From: Alkalicoccus saliphilus | GTDB taxonomy: Bacteria; Bacillota; Bacilli; Bacillales; Salisediminibacteriaceae | Assembly: GCF_003044065.1 (NCBI RefSeq) | Contig: NZ_PZJJ01000007.1 | Location: forward strand, 1 to 64,000 | DNA: 64,000 bases | Direction: 5' to 3' | Shown: piece by piece, positions 51,033 to 60,359 of the stretch | Position numbering within the stretch: position 1 is the stretch's first letter | How the letters are laid out: every line of letters starts with the position of its first letter | Translations under genes and position numbers: made by a program | Notes under the pieces: model-generated | The model's database searches: none | What the model saw: the letters and a program-made list of their open reading frames with translations, nothing else | Told to the model about the DNA's origin: nothing

Positions 51033-52580
51033 ATGGAACAGACAAAACCGGTCTGGCTCCCTCATCTGGAGGGGGCGGTACCGCTCTCCGCAAAAGATAA
51101 AAAAATCAGCCTCTACACCATCGCTCTGGAAGGATGGCGCAGAGGTCTGGAACTGACATTCTGGTCCATCCGTGGAGACGACGGGGAGTTTCAGCTCCGC
51201 TTTCAGCTGTCGGACGGCCGCACAACCCATCAGTTTCAAGGATCCAGAGGAGATAAAATTACCGACGAGGCGGACGCTGTCTGTGACGATAAATCCCTTA
51301 CTAACGAAGCGCTTAAAAAGCACGGTGTTCCTGTACCTCATGGAAAAACTTTTTCCGAAGCGGCCGGTGATGAAGAAATTACGGCTTATGCTCTGGAAAA
51401 AGGATTTCCGCTCGTACTAAAGCCGACTAATGCCTCCGGCGGAAAAGGAGTCATCGTCAACATCCGTGATGAAGAAACTTTCCGGCGGGCTGTTGCATAC
51501 GTCCGGCAGGAGCTGAACTTAAAGCATGTGATCGTAGAACAATTTGTCGAAGGGGAAGAGTGCCGTGTCATGGTACTCGACGGCAAAGTGCTTGGAGCGG
51601 TGCAGAGGCGCCCGGCAAGTGTTACAGGCGACGGAAAAAAAACGGTCGCACGGTTAATTGAACAGAAAAATGAAGACAGACGGCAGGTACCCCACCTGTT
51701 TCACCGGCCGATCAAGCTTGACCGGCAGTTTTACAATACGATGCACGCATCCAACTGGACGCTCCGCACGGTGCCGAAAGCAGGAGAAACAATCGTTGTA
51801 AAACGCGTGAGCAATATTTCCGCAGGGGGGGATCCGGTGGATGTGACCGATCTTCTTTCCGAAGGGATAAAAAAAACAGCAGTGCGAGCGGCAGAAGCGG
51901 TTCCCGGACTGCCCCATTGTGGTGTAGACTTAATGGTGGACCCGGACTGGAAGGAAGCAGTCGTGATCGAAGTAAATACGAAGCCCGGACTTGGCTCACA
52001 CCTGTTTCCGATTACCGGAAGAAGCCGTGATGTTCCCCGGGCACTGATCGACTTTTATTTTCCTGAAACAAAAAAAACGCCGCGCGCTGACGACGTATTT
52101 TTTGATCTCCGCACGATTGAAGCGGCGGTGAAAGCAGCTGGAGCCTCGGAAATCACGGTGGCCCCTGCACCGGATGAAAAGCCGGAAGTAAGACTGACAG
52201 AAGGGACCGTCCCTGATCTGAAACAGAAAAAACACCGGCTGGAGCGGTTTATCAAGGAGCTGCCGCTTATCGGCACAGTTCATATTATAAAAAATAAATC
52301 CATCAGTGCAAAGCTCGCCGGAAAACCGGGCGATCTGGAACGGGCGGCTTCTTTTCTGAAAGAGCTGTTCCCGGAAAACCTCACTTTATCGGCAGCTGAT
52401 GGACCGACGGCCAACGAATTAACATGGAAGGATGATACAAATCCGTCCTATGTGGAAACCTATGTGGAAAGACGCCGGCTCGTGGAAGAGTGGAAGACAG
52501 AAGAAAAAGCTGCCGCCCGGACAGCGAGAGAAGCGTCCGGCTTCCGCAGCAGATTAAAGAAACGATTCGGCAGAGAATAA
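51033..52580 (+). CDS. Cyanophycin-synthetase-like ATP-grasp ligase, paralogue 2
   Basis: 515 residues, 3 bp after paralogue 1. Same core: FPLVLKPTNASGGKGVIVNI, EQFVEGEECRVMVLDGK, SVTGDGKKTVARLIEQKNED, VSNISAGGDPVDVTDLL, GLPHCGVDLMVD and VIEVNTKPGLGSHLFPITG. This is the most CphA-like metal-binding end of the three together with paralogue 3. The C-terminal region (about 380-460; FIKELPLIGTVHIIKNKSIS) looks like a decayed acylphosphatase fold, lacking VQGVGYR and the Asn. Its starting segment LPHLEGAVPLSAKDKKISLY is shared with paralogues 1 and 3 and is likely a substrate- or partner-binding N-domain (about 1-80). Confidence 0.85.
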   Translation: MEQTKPVWLPHLEGAVPLSAKDKKISLYTIALEGWRRGLELTFWSIRGDDGEFQLRFQLSDGRTTHQFQGSRGDKITDEADAVCDDKSLTNEALKKHGVPVPHGKTFSEAAGDEEITAYALEKGFPLVLKPTNASGGKGVIVNIRDEETFRRAVAYVRQELNLKHVIVEQFVEGEECRVMVLDGKVLGAVQRRPASVTGDGKKTVARLIEQKNEDRRQVPHLFHRPIKLDRQFYNTMHASNWTLRTVPKAGETIVVKRVSNISAGGDPVDVTDLLSEGIKKTAVRAAEAVPGLPHCGVDLMVDPDWKEAVVIEVNTKPGLGSHLFPITGRSRDVPRALIDFYFPETKKTPRADDVFFDLRTIEAAVKAAGASEITVAPAPDEKPEVRLTEGTVPDLKQKKHRLERFIKELPLIGTVHIIKNKSISAKLAGKPGDLERAASFLKELFPENLTLSAADGPTANELTWKDDTNPSYVETYVERRRLVEEWKTEEKAAARTAREASGFRSRLKKRFGRE

Positions 52581-52607
52581 ATCTGCGCGTACAGGAGGAA
52601 AACAAGC

Positions 52608-54200
52608 GTGATACAGGAAACGACTTATCAATGGCTCTCTCATCTTGAAGGGGCCGTACCTAAAGCAGGCCAGGGAAAACGTATCAGCACGTACACTGTC
52701 GCACTCGAAGGATGGAGACGGGGAATCCGCCTCCGCTTCTACCGGGAATTTGATGAAGAAATGAAGCTGAAAGTCCGTTACTCATTGAAGCATAATGATA
52801 AAGAACATCATTTTGCCTTGTCTAAAGGAGATCTTGTAACAGATGAAGCTTTCGACATATGTGATGATAAAGATTTGACAAAAAAATATTTGGCAGAAGC
52901 AGGCGTACCGACACCGCTCGGAAGAAAGTTTCCCGAGGACAGTTCCAATGAAGAAATTCTGGCCTACGGTAATGAGCTCGGCTACCCACTCGTTCTGAAG
53001 CCGGTAAGTGCAAACGGAGGGAAAGGCGTTTTTGCAAACGTCCGGGAAGAACAGGTACTGAAAGAAGCGATTGAATATGTCCGGGATGAACTCGGCTACA
53101 AAGAAGTAATTATTGAAACGCACATTCCCGGGGAGAAGGAATTCCGGGTGATTGTACTCGGAGAAATCGTACTCGGTGCCATGCACCGTATTCCGGCAAA
53201 TGTTGTCGGGGACGGCCAGCGGACGATCCGTAAGCTGATTCAGGATAAAAACAAGTTCCGCCAGCTGAATCCTCATTTAACGAGCCGGATGATCCGTATC
53301 GATAAAGAAGTACTTTATATGATTGATCAGGCGGGGTACGAACTGGATTCTGTACTGGAAGACGGTAAGCGGATTTACCTGCGCGTGCAGAGTAACTTAT
53401 CGAACGGCGGGGATTCTGTGGATGTAACGGAAGAGCTGTCTCCGGAACTCGAACGTATTGCGATCGAGGCAACGAAGGCGATACCGGGACTTGCCCAGAG
53501 CGGTGTGGATATTATCGTGGACGACGAAACAGGGGCCGGATCGGTCATCGAAGTCAACTCCCGTCCCGGTCTTGGCGGACATCTTTTCCCGATGCTCGGG
53601 ACACCACGCGACTTTGCGAAGGCGTTTATCGACTACTATTTTCCCGAAACGGCCGATTATCCGAGATCCAATCTGTACTTCGATTTCGATAATGTCATCG
53701 CCCCGATTAAAAGCCGGTCCGCCACAATGGTGGAAGTGCCGAAACCTCCGGAAGGGGAACTTTACGGAAAGCTGTATACTGTAAGGGGAAATGTTCAGGG
53801 TGTCGGCTACCGCGCGTGGATCAAACGTGAAGCGTTGAAACGTGAGCTGCACGGATATGCGAGAAATGAAGCAGACGGATCCGTTTCTGTCGTAGTTTGT
53901 CATCCCGACAAAAAGAAGGTAGAGACTTTTAAAAAAGTTGTTATAGAAGGACCGGAAAAAGCTGTAGTGGAAGAAATTCTCGAAGAAGAATGGACGAAGC
54001 CGGTCCGAATGGGCTTTGCGACGAAACAGGCAAAAAAGAAATACAATAAGGGTAATTACCGCGGGCTCTCTAAATCGGAATACAAAAAAGTAGCGAGAAA
54101 GTATGACCAGCTTGTCCACAGTACTACGTGGAAAATGACAAAGCCTGTCCGTATGACGCTTGACATCATAAAGAAAATTATCCGTAAAGGGAAGAAGTGA
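52608..54200 (+). CDS. Cyanophycin-synthetase-like ATP-grasp ligase with intact acylphosphatase domain, paralogue 3
   Basis: 530 residues; GTG start with ACAGGAGGAAAAC before it. N-domain (about 1-80; LSHLEGAVPKAGQGKRISTY) and ATP-grasp core (about 85-350): YPLVLKPVSANGGKGVFANV, VVGDGQRTIRKLIQDKN, SNLSNGGDSVDVTEEL, SGVDIIVDD and VIEVNSRPGLGGHLFPMLG. Residues about 385-470 are a full acylphosphatase domain: VRGNVQGVGYRAW with Arg402 and Asn420 18 residues apart, as in free-standing acylphosphatases (Arg23/Asn41 in the animal enzyme). ATP-grasp ligases pass through an acylphosphate, so the domain may hydrolyse stray intermediates. The C-terminus is basic. Last gene of the operon; no terminator is evident after it. 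Confidence 0.87.
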   Translation: MIQETTYQWLSHLEGAVPKAGQGKRISTYTVALEGWRRGIRLRFYREFDEEMKLKVRYSLKHNDKEHHFALSKGDLVTDEAFDICDDKDLTKKYLAEAGVPTPLGRKFPEDSSNEEILAYGNELGYPLVLKPVSANGGKGVFANVREEQVLKEAIEYVRDELGYKEVIIETHIPGEKEFRVIVLGEIVLGAMHRIPANVVGDGQRTIRKLIQDKNKFRQLNPHLTSRMIRIDKEVLYMIDQAGYELDSVLEDGKRIYLRVQSNLSNGGDSVDVTEELSPELERIAIEATKAIPGLAQSGVDIIVDDETGAGSVIEVNSRPGLGGHLFPMLGTPRDFAKAFIDYYFPETADYPRSNLYFDFDNVIAPIKSRSATMVEVPKPPEGELYGKLYTVRGNVQGVGYRAWIKREALKRELHGYARNEADGSVSVVVCHPDKKKVETFKKVVIEGPEKAVVEEILEEEWTKPVRMGFATKQAKKKYNKGNYRGLSKSEYKKVARKYDQLVHSTTWKMTKPVRMTLDIIKKIIRKGKK

Positions 54201-55241
54201 TGTAATTGAAGTATGCTGGAGAAATACTGTTTAACGATCTCCTGGAAAAAACGAAGAAGTGCGGGAACTTGGGGATTTTTGCAATCTTTTGTATGCTCAA
54301 AAAAGCTATTGTTAATATATAATTCTAATAGCAACTTCTTCTATCCACATATTAGATTTAAAAGTAATTACAAGGCGACAAGAATACGAGTTTTGTTCTG
54401 CGGTGATTCTCTTTCAGAAAAAGCCAAAAAATCCATATGTTATCTAAGGTCATTAAGATTTTTCCAGGCTGATAATGATGAAATACTTTTTTGAGGAACT
54501 TAAGAAAAATGGTTGAATCTTACATTTGATTTCTCGAACATATATTTGATCCGATTTCATAGTTTAAAGCACCGATGAGGTTGATACTTTAAGGCTGGGA
54601 ATATGTAGGAGCACTTCGGTGCTTTCATTTCTAAAACTACGTTCGCTGGATCACTTAGTAATATTGAACCATCAATTTATTTTCAAATAAAATAGTGCTG
54701 ATTTCTCTTTAAGCTTCAGTTACTTCTTTGAGGGTGTTTTTTAGTCCGGAGGTCAAAGAGTACTTCTGAGTTCAAGGTATTTTAAAAAAGTGACACCCCA
54801 CAAATTAGCACGAGTCCACTATTCATTTTCTATATACTGGATGGTCAATTCAAGAGTCCGGTCGAATATGGAAAAAACACCGACATCGGTCGGGGGGGGG
54901 GGGTAATTGTAGAGATTTCAACAAGTTATGCCTTCTATATAGTTATTAATCATTGTTTTTTTGAAGAGTAGCCAAGTACTGACCTCGAAATATCTGCTTT
55001 TTTATAGACAGCAATACAAATACAACCTTTTTGTAGTTGAGGTAAATGCTCCAGCTTAGTTCTTTCTTTTGTGAACACTCGAATTTATGACCATACGCCT
55101 CACTCATGGCTTTCCCAAATTATTTTTTTAGTAGTGCGAAACCCACGTGTTGTTGTTCTCTAGAGGCCTTTGATAGTACACTCGGGAGTATGAAATATCG
55201 AATCTTTATATCAAATTATATTATTAATAGGGGAGGATTTT
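54201..55241. other. AT-rich 1-kb non-coding stretch with remnants
   Basis: No intact gene. An inverted repeat AAAGCACCGA (54566-54575) / TCGGTGCTTT (54616-54625) may form a terminator-like or leader structure. At 54790-54810 GTGACACCCCACAAATTAGC resembles an end of an IS3/IS150-type element, and the bases before it can be read as the last residues of a transposase (SPEVKEYF then stop), suggesting a decayed insertion. A homopolymer of 12 G occurs at 54892-54903. Confidence 0.4.
54892..54903. repeat. Poly-G tract (12 G)
   Basis: Twelve consecutive G in otherwise AT-rich non-coding DNA. It may be hypermutable, or its length may be a sequencing error. Confidence 0.9.
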
Positions 55242-57428
55242 TTGAAAAAATTCACATTATCTTTTGCTGGAGACATGAGTATTGGAGATTATTACTTCGA
55301 TAAAAAGGGGGAAAAAGTACTAAAAAAAAGATTACAAGAGCACCCGTTATCTTTCTTTGAAAAAGTGATACCTATCACATCAGAAAGTGATTATTTCTTC
55401 TTGAATTTAGAGACGACGTTATTAACAAACCCTAAGGAAGAGTTAAATGAAAATAATAGAAAAAATTGGGATGAGCTGCAAAGAAGTATATCTCTTTTGA
55501 AAGAATTAGGAGTTAAAGGTGTAAATATTGCGAACGATCATACAATGAATTTTGGTTTGGAAAAGGCGCAATTCATGAAACAATCCCTTGAAAAACAAGG
55601 GATCGAAACGGTGGGTGCTGGAAATAATCAAAGTGAAGCGGAGAAACCTATCATTCGAACACTTGAAGGAGATAATTCTAGTAGAAACCTATATATTTTA
55701 AGTGGAATGAGAACCTCTAAACAATTTAAAGAGCAAAACCCTTATTTCGCAGAAGAAACTAAACCAGGATGGAATGCTTTGCAAACCAACAAAATAGTTA
55801 AGCAAATTAAAAAAATTAAAGAAAAAGATTTGAATAGTATTATTGTTGTAAGTCCTCATTGGATAAAAAATGATTATCAAACATTCAGCCTTATAGAGAA
55901 ATATAGAGATCTATGTCAAAATTTTTTAAAAGCTGGTGCTGACCTTGTATTAGGGCATGGGACTCATACGATCTCTCCAATCGAAAGAAATGAAGACGGC
56001 ATTATTATCTACTCCTTGGGCAACTATATATTTAACTCTGCAGGTCGATTTGAAAGTGAGGCAGCACCTCCATACGGTTATATAGTAAATTTAGAAGTCA
56101 AAGAAACAGAGGATGAATGGAGTGTAGAGCCTTTAATTTATCCGATTGTAACCAACAACAAATCTACCAAATATAAAACGAGAAAAGTGAGAAGAACCGA
56201 ATTTAAAGATATTCAATCAGATATTTTAGAAAAAACTTCTGAATTGAAAAGTTCTTATCGCATCAAAAGGAAAAAAAATCAAAAGGGACAATATTTTGTT
56301 ACCGAGTATTCAGATAAACTTTTAGCTAAGTATGGAAGTAATATAACTGGGAATATGTATAAAAAATATGAATTGGCAGAGTTGTTATCTCCAGTAGATG
56401 AAAAGTTTGCTCAAGAAGTAACTGACTATTGGAACAATCTTTCAGGGAAGCAAGTAGACCCTGCACTTCACATAGCTTTTCAGAACCTGACAGGTAAAAA
56501 AGAAGTTAGAGTGATGCCTCGCGAAGTAATGAAATTTGAAGTTATACCTTATTTCAACATTCTTGGGAAACTTAATATGTATGCCGATAAAAATTTATAT
56601 GATATGTTTTTCCAAACGGATCGTTTAGTTAAAGCAGTATTGAAAAGAGTAAGAGAGAATTATTTCACCGGGGATAACAAACATTTAAACAAGAAAGAGG
56701 CTTGGGATCATTTATTATCTCAAAAAGAAGCAGTAATAATAAAGCCTACCGTCACAAATAATGGAGTTGGAATAAATAAAATTCATTTCGACAACAACAG
56801 AGCTTATATCAAAGATGAAGAAATATCATTGGAAACGTTAGAAGAACGGTTTGGTCCTAATTTTGTAATCCAAGATGTTCTTAAACAGCATCCTATTATG
56901 GCTGAACCTCACCCAAGTTCAGTAAACTCGCTTAGAATGGTAACTTTGCGTTGGAAAGGCAAGATTGAATATCTCCTAACATTTGCTAGATTTGGAGCGA
57001 ATAATAGTGTGAATGATAATGCGGGGACTGGAGGAGTCTGTCTAGGTATAACGGACGAGGGAGAGTTTATGAATTTTGCAGTAGACGAACATGCACGTAA
57101 ACATGAAACTCACCCAACCTCCGGATATTCATTTAAAAATCAAGTTAAAATTCCAAATTTTGAAGAATATATAAAGTTCGCAAAAGAACTCCATGAACAA
57201 GTTCTGCATCAAGATTACATTTCTTGGGATATCGTAGTAGGCGAAGACGAGAAACCAATTCTAATGGAAGCAAACTTTAGTGGAGCAACTTGGCTCTATC
57301 AATTAGCCTCTCAACGAAGTGTATTTGGAGATTTGACTGAGGAAGTTATTTCTTTCGTTATGAAGGAAAGAAGAGTAAGAAAAGGAAGCCGTGATCGTGT
57401 GCCTGAACATTTTTATAAAAAGGAATAA
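55242..57428 (+). CDS. CapA-like protein fused to a sugar-transfer-associated ATP-grasp domain
   Basis: 728 residues from a TTG at 55242 (GGGAGGATT before it). The N-terminal about 300 residues form a PGA_cap/CapA metallophosphatase-like domain: SFAGDMSIGDYYFDKK, NIANDHTMNFG, VVSPHW and LVLGHGTHTISPIE, SLGNYIFN. The C-terminal part (about 420-720) is an ATP-grasp of the sugar-transfer-associated kind: EAVIIKPTVTNNGVGINKI, SVNSLRMVTLRWKGKIEYLL, NAGTGGVCLGI and WDIVVGEDEKPILMEANFSG. CapA proteins serve poly-gamma-glutamate synthesis or anchoring; joining one to an ATP-grasp ligase is unusual. No signal peptide is seen, so it is probably cytoplasmic. Base composition is far more AT-rich than the operon before it. 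Confidence 0.82.
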   Translation: MKKFTLSFAGDMSIGDYYFDKKGEKVLKKRLQEHPLSFFEKVIPITSESDYFFLNLETTLLTNPKEELNENNRKNWDELQRSISLLKELGVKGVNIANDHTMNFGLEKAQFMKQSLEKQGIETVGAGNNQSEAEKPIIRTLEGDNSSRNLYILSGMRTSKQFKEQNPYFAEETKPGWNALQTNKIVKQIKKIKEKDLNSIIVVSPHWIKNDYQTFSLIEKYRDLCQNFLKAGADLVLGHGTHTISPIERNEDGIIIYSLGNYIFNSAGRFESEAAPPYGYIVNLEVKETEDEWSVEPLIYPIVTNNKSTKYKTRKVRRTEFKDIQSDILEKTSELKSSYRIKRKKNQKGQYFVTEYSDKLLAKYGSNITGNMYKKYELAELLSPVDEKFAQEVTDYWNNLSGKQVDPALHIAFQNLTGKKEVRVMPREVMKFEVIPYFNILGKLNMYADKNLYDMFFQTDRLVKAVLKRVRENYFTGDNKHLNKKEAWDHLLSQKEAVIIKPTVTNNGVGINKIHFDNNRAYIKDEEISLETLEERFGPNFVIQDVLKQHPIMAEPHPSSVNSLRMVTLRWKGKIEYLLTFARFGANNSVNDNAGTGGVCLGITDEGEFMNFAVDEHARKHETHPTSGYSFKNQVKIPNFEEYIKFAKELHEQVLHQDYISWDIVVGEDEKPILMEANFSGATWLYQLASQRSVFGDLTEEVISFVMKERRVRKGSRDRVPEHFYKKE

Positions 57429-57556
57429 TAATACATGCAGAATCGACTTTTTGAATCTACCTATGGAACTACTTACCTGATGCAAATATTTTTTGCTGTC
57501 AAGTTTCTAGAGAACTTTCAACACTAGCTGTCATACATTTTAGATACACTACTTAT

Positions 57557-57591
57557 AAACTAGAGATGAGCCGCAGGCTCATCTCTAGTTT
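57557..57591. terminator. Bidirectional rho-independent terminator between convergent genes
   Basis: 16-bp perfect stem AAACTAGAGATGAGCC (57557-57572) / GGCTCATCTCTAGTTT (57576-57591) with a 3-nt loop. Confidence 0.95.
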
Positions 57592-57596
57592 ATTAA

Positions 57597-60359
57597 TTAA
57601 GGTAATACTTTTTTTAGTACTTTTGAAATTGGGTTTTTCTTGAAAGGAAGCTTTTCAGGAGAAGCTTCAAGTACAGCCGAACTGAACAAGTTAATCCCAT
57701 CTAAAGCGTTAGGATGAATATGATCTACAAGCCATTTTCTCGGATTACGAGTCTGGTACTTTTCATATATTATCCTATTTGGATCGATATATATAATCTC
57801 TTTGGAATTACAGTAAGCTTCTAAAGCCTGGCTATATTCCTGTAGCATTGCAAATCTCTCCGTCTTGTTGAGTTTAGAAACAGGATCATAATTATCTGTG
57901 GTCCAAGGAGCAATGAACACAAAGTTCGCTGATTTATTAACCGAGCGAATACTAGAGACAAACTGCTCGATGTTTATAATATATTCTTCGGTTGTTACAG
58001 CACATTGTACAGGATCCCGGTAACGAACATCGTTAGTACCAAGTGCTATCACATATAAATCACAATTGCTGGCTGCAATCTCTGTTTCATATTTGCTTAA
58101 ATAATGAGTAGTTGCTCCTCCTTTTGAGAAGCGAAGGACTTCCAAATCCTGCATGTCAGTCGTAATAGGTTCATACCAGCCGTAGCCTCCATTTCTTGTG
58201 CCTTCAGTAATTGAATCTCCTATAAAGCAAACTTTTTTCGATTTAGCAAGTAGGTTATAAAAAGATTTACGCTTCCATGACTCTTTTATTTCTAAAGATA
58301 TTACTGGGTTACGCACATATCCTTTTGATCTCCCATCAGCTCTATCCACAAAAAGATAGTATTTTTCCTGTACATGATCTATGGGCAGGGTTTCCCCCAG
58401 CATTGTCCCTGTAACAAGTTCATGTACTTCTTTCACCCTGTCAAACTCGAGTGTAGAAAGTGTATTTCTTATCTCAGGATTATGCACAATATCAAATAGG
58501 GGAAGAGACTTATAATTTTCGTCTAAATAAGAATGAGCGAATAAAGGTACACAAGCTACTGCAAATGGCTTTCCAGTGTTAGGGTCTAAATATAAATGAC
58601 TCAAAGCAGAAGCATCGCCATCTTTCGCAGTATAAGAATTTACGAAATTTCCAGGACAATGAATAATAAGTACATTTGAATTATGTTGAAGATTTTTGCG
58701 CCATTCATAAGGCTGCACTGCGTGAGGGTGATCGCTGAGAATAAGGTCAGCCCCCTGCTCTACAAAGATGTCACACCAGGCAGTCTGCATGCTATCTGGC
58801 GAATGTCTGAATTGTTGCCCCATGTGTGGGAGAACGACAATACAATCTGGATTTTCTTTCTTAATTATTTCAAAATCTTTTTTTACATCATCTTTTACTT
58901 GCTCGAAATTTTTATCTTCAGGAGAAACTAAAAGAGATGTAAGGTGTTTATTTTCCTTTTTTAAAAAGTAGTCATTGTCGTAACCATTGCTTTTACGAGT
59001 ATAAGTAAGAATAGCAACCTTTAATCCTTTTATGTCATAGATTGGCAGTTGATCCTTTTCTTTTTGGTTACGATATCCTCCCTTATGCTTCAGCCCCACT
59101 TCGTCCAGTATATCCAATGTCCTCATTGCACCTTCTACTCCACAATCTAATAAGTGGTTTTGTGCTGTAGTGACAAAATCAAAACCCGCATTTTTTACCG
59201 ACCGGGCAAAGCTATCTGGAAAATTGAGAGCAAGTGGCAGTCCATCCCCATAGCAACTTGTACTGTATTCATACTTTTCACCAGCGGTGGGACCTTCGAA
59301 TACCCCTATCGCAAAATCTGATTCTTCCAGATACTTTTTCACATAAGTAAACATAGGATCAAATTCATAAGATTTTAAATCAGGATTATACGCGTTCAGT
59401 ACTTGATCTCTTAATAAAATTAAATCCCCTACAAAAGAAAGACAAACTCCTTTTGCCAAACGCTTCTTTTCATTTTCTTGAATTATTGGATGCATTTTAG
59501 GGGCATCTTTTTTACGAGGGTTTTTATTTTTAATTTTTTTTGTAACTTTTTGTTGATAGGAATTGGCGAGTTTGCGAACTGGTTCTTCTGAAGCTCTTTC
59601 TGAAGTTAACAGCACTTCTATATTTTCAATCGCATGAGCAAGCTTTCCACGCTTGAGCCTTGTAGAAGCTTTTTCCATGTGCCAGTTCAGTACCTTTTCA
59701 TTATCGAGCACATAGGTGATTTTGTTATTGCTGAAAAAATCTAATGCGACTTTTTTCAGCTCTCCAGATTCTAAAAGTGCCCTGGCAGTATAGTGCCCTG
59801 CGTTTGTTAATGTATGATATTCAGCCTTTGGATAAGCAGTTCTTACGATAAAATCGATATAATAACGATCAATATAATTTTCTTGGTCAAAGAAAATACA
59901 TACACGATTTTCTGTTAGAGATGATTTATGAAGTTCTTTATGTTTAAAACCTTTATTATTAAAGCGAGAATCCATTAATTTATTGATAACTGGATGCGCA
60001 GGAATTCTAGGACTCATAGCAAGTATATTGGCATTTACCTCTCCTCCGTAATAAAGTGCACAATAACCTCCCAAACTGGAACCATATGTATATACCTCTT
60101 TTCCGGCAATAGTTTGCTCTACGATACTTGCAAATTTAGCTGCTGAAAGAAATTGGTATTGGGTAGTCTTCTTTTGAGCCACATAAATATAATCATATCC
60201 TTGACTACATATTAAATTGTCTCCGAACCCGGTTTCCTCCAGGTTAGAATCAATCTCCCCAAATGTGATAATGCATTTCTTACTTCTTGTTTCGACATTT
60301 TTATGGTAAGTAATTTTATAATTTTTATGCGAAGCTAAAACATTTTTTTCGTAATTCAT
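57597..60359 (-). CDS. Three-domain fusion: alpha/beta-hydrolase, CapA-like and SGNH hydrolase
   Basis: 920 residues. Residues about 1-230 form an alpha/beta-hydrolase-like domain with nucleophile elbow YGSSLGGY (Ser95) and a His in NAGHYTA (about 207). A helical linker (about 235-300) follows. Residues about 305-625 are a CapA/PGA_cap domain (LSFVGDLILLRDQVLN, TTAQNHLLDCGVEG, VVLPHMGQQF, SDHPHAVQPYE, PGNFVNS). Residues about 705-905 are an SGNH esterase with GDSITEG (Ser716), KGGATTH, ALGTNDVRYRDP and the catalytic DHIHPN. The frame opens at an ATG at 60374, but AAGGAG lies inside it and serves the ATG at 60359. No signal peptide. SGNH domains on glycan genes often remove or transfer acyl groups. 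Confidence 0.8.
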   Translation of the reverse strand: MNYEKNVLASHKNYKITYHKNVETRSKKCIITFGEIDSNLEETGFGDNLICSQGYDYIYVAQKKTTQYQFLSAAKFASIVEQTIAGKEVYTYGSSLGGYCALYYGGEVNANILAMSPRIPAHPVINKLMDSRFNNKGFKHKELHKSSLTENRVCIFFDQENYIDRYYIDFIVRTAYPKAEYHTLTNAGHYTARALLESGELKKVALDFFSNNKITYVLDNEKVLNWHMEKASTRLKRGKLAHAIENIEVLLTSERASEEPVRKLANSYQQKVTKKIKNKNPRKKDAPKMHPIIQENEKKRLAKGVCLSFVGDLILLRDQVLNAYNPDLKSYEFDPMFTYVKKYLEESDFAIGVFEGPTAGEKYEYSTSCYGDGLPLALNFPDSFARSVKNAGFDFVTTAQNHLLDCGVEGAMRTLDILDEVGLKHKGGYRNQKEKDQLPIYDIKGLKVAILTYTRKSNGYDNDYFLKKENKHLTSLLVSPEDKNFEQVKDDVKKDFEIIKKENPDCIVVLPHMGQQFRHSPDSMQTAWCDIFVEQGADLILSDHPHAVQPYEWRKNLQHNSNVLIIHCPGNFVNSYTAKDGDASALSHLYLDPNTGKPFAVACVPLFAHSYLDENYKSLPLFDIVHNPEIRNTLSTLEFDRVKEVHELVTGTMLGETLPIDHVQEKYYLFVDRADGRSKGYVRNPVISLEIKESWKRKSFYNLLAKSKKVCFIGDSITEGTRNGGYGWYEPITTDMQDLEVLRFSKGGATTHYLSKYETEIAASNCDLYVIALGTNDVRYRDPVQCAVTTEEYIINIEQFVSSIRSVNKSANFVFIAPWTTDNYDPVSKLNKTERFAMLQEYSQALEAYCNSKEIIYIDPNRIIYEKYQTRNPRKWLVDHIHPNALDGINLFSSAVLEASPEKLPFKKNPISKVLKKVLP

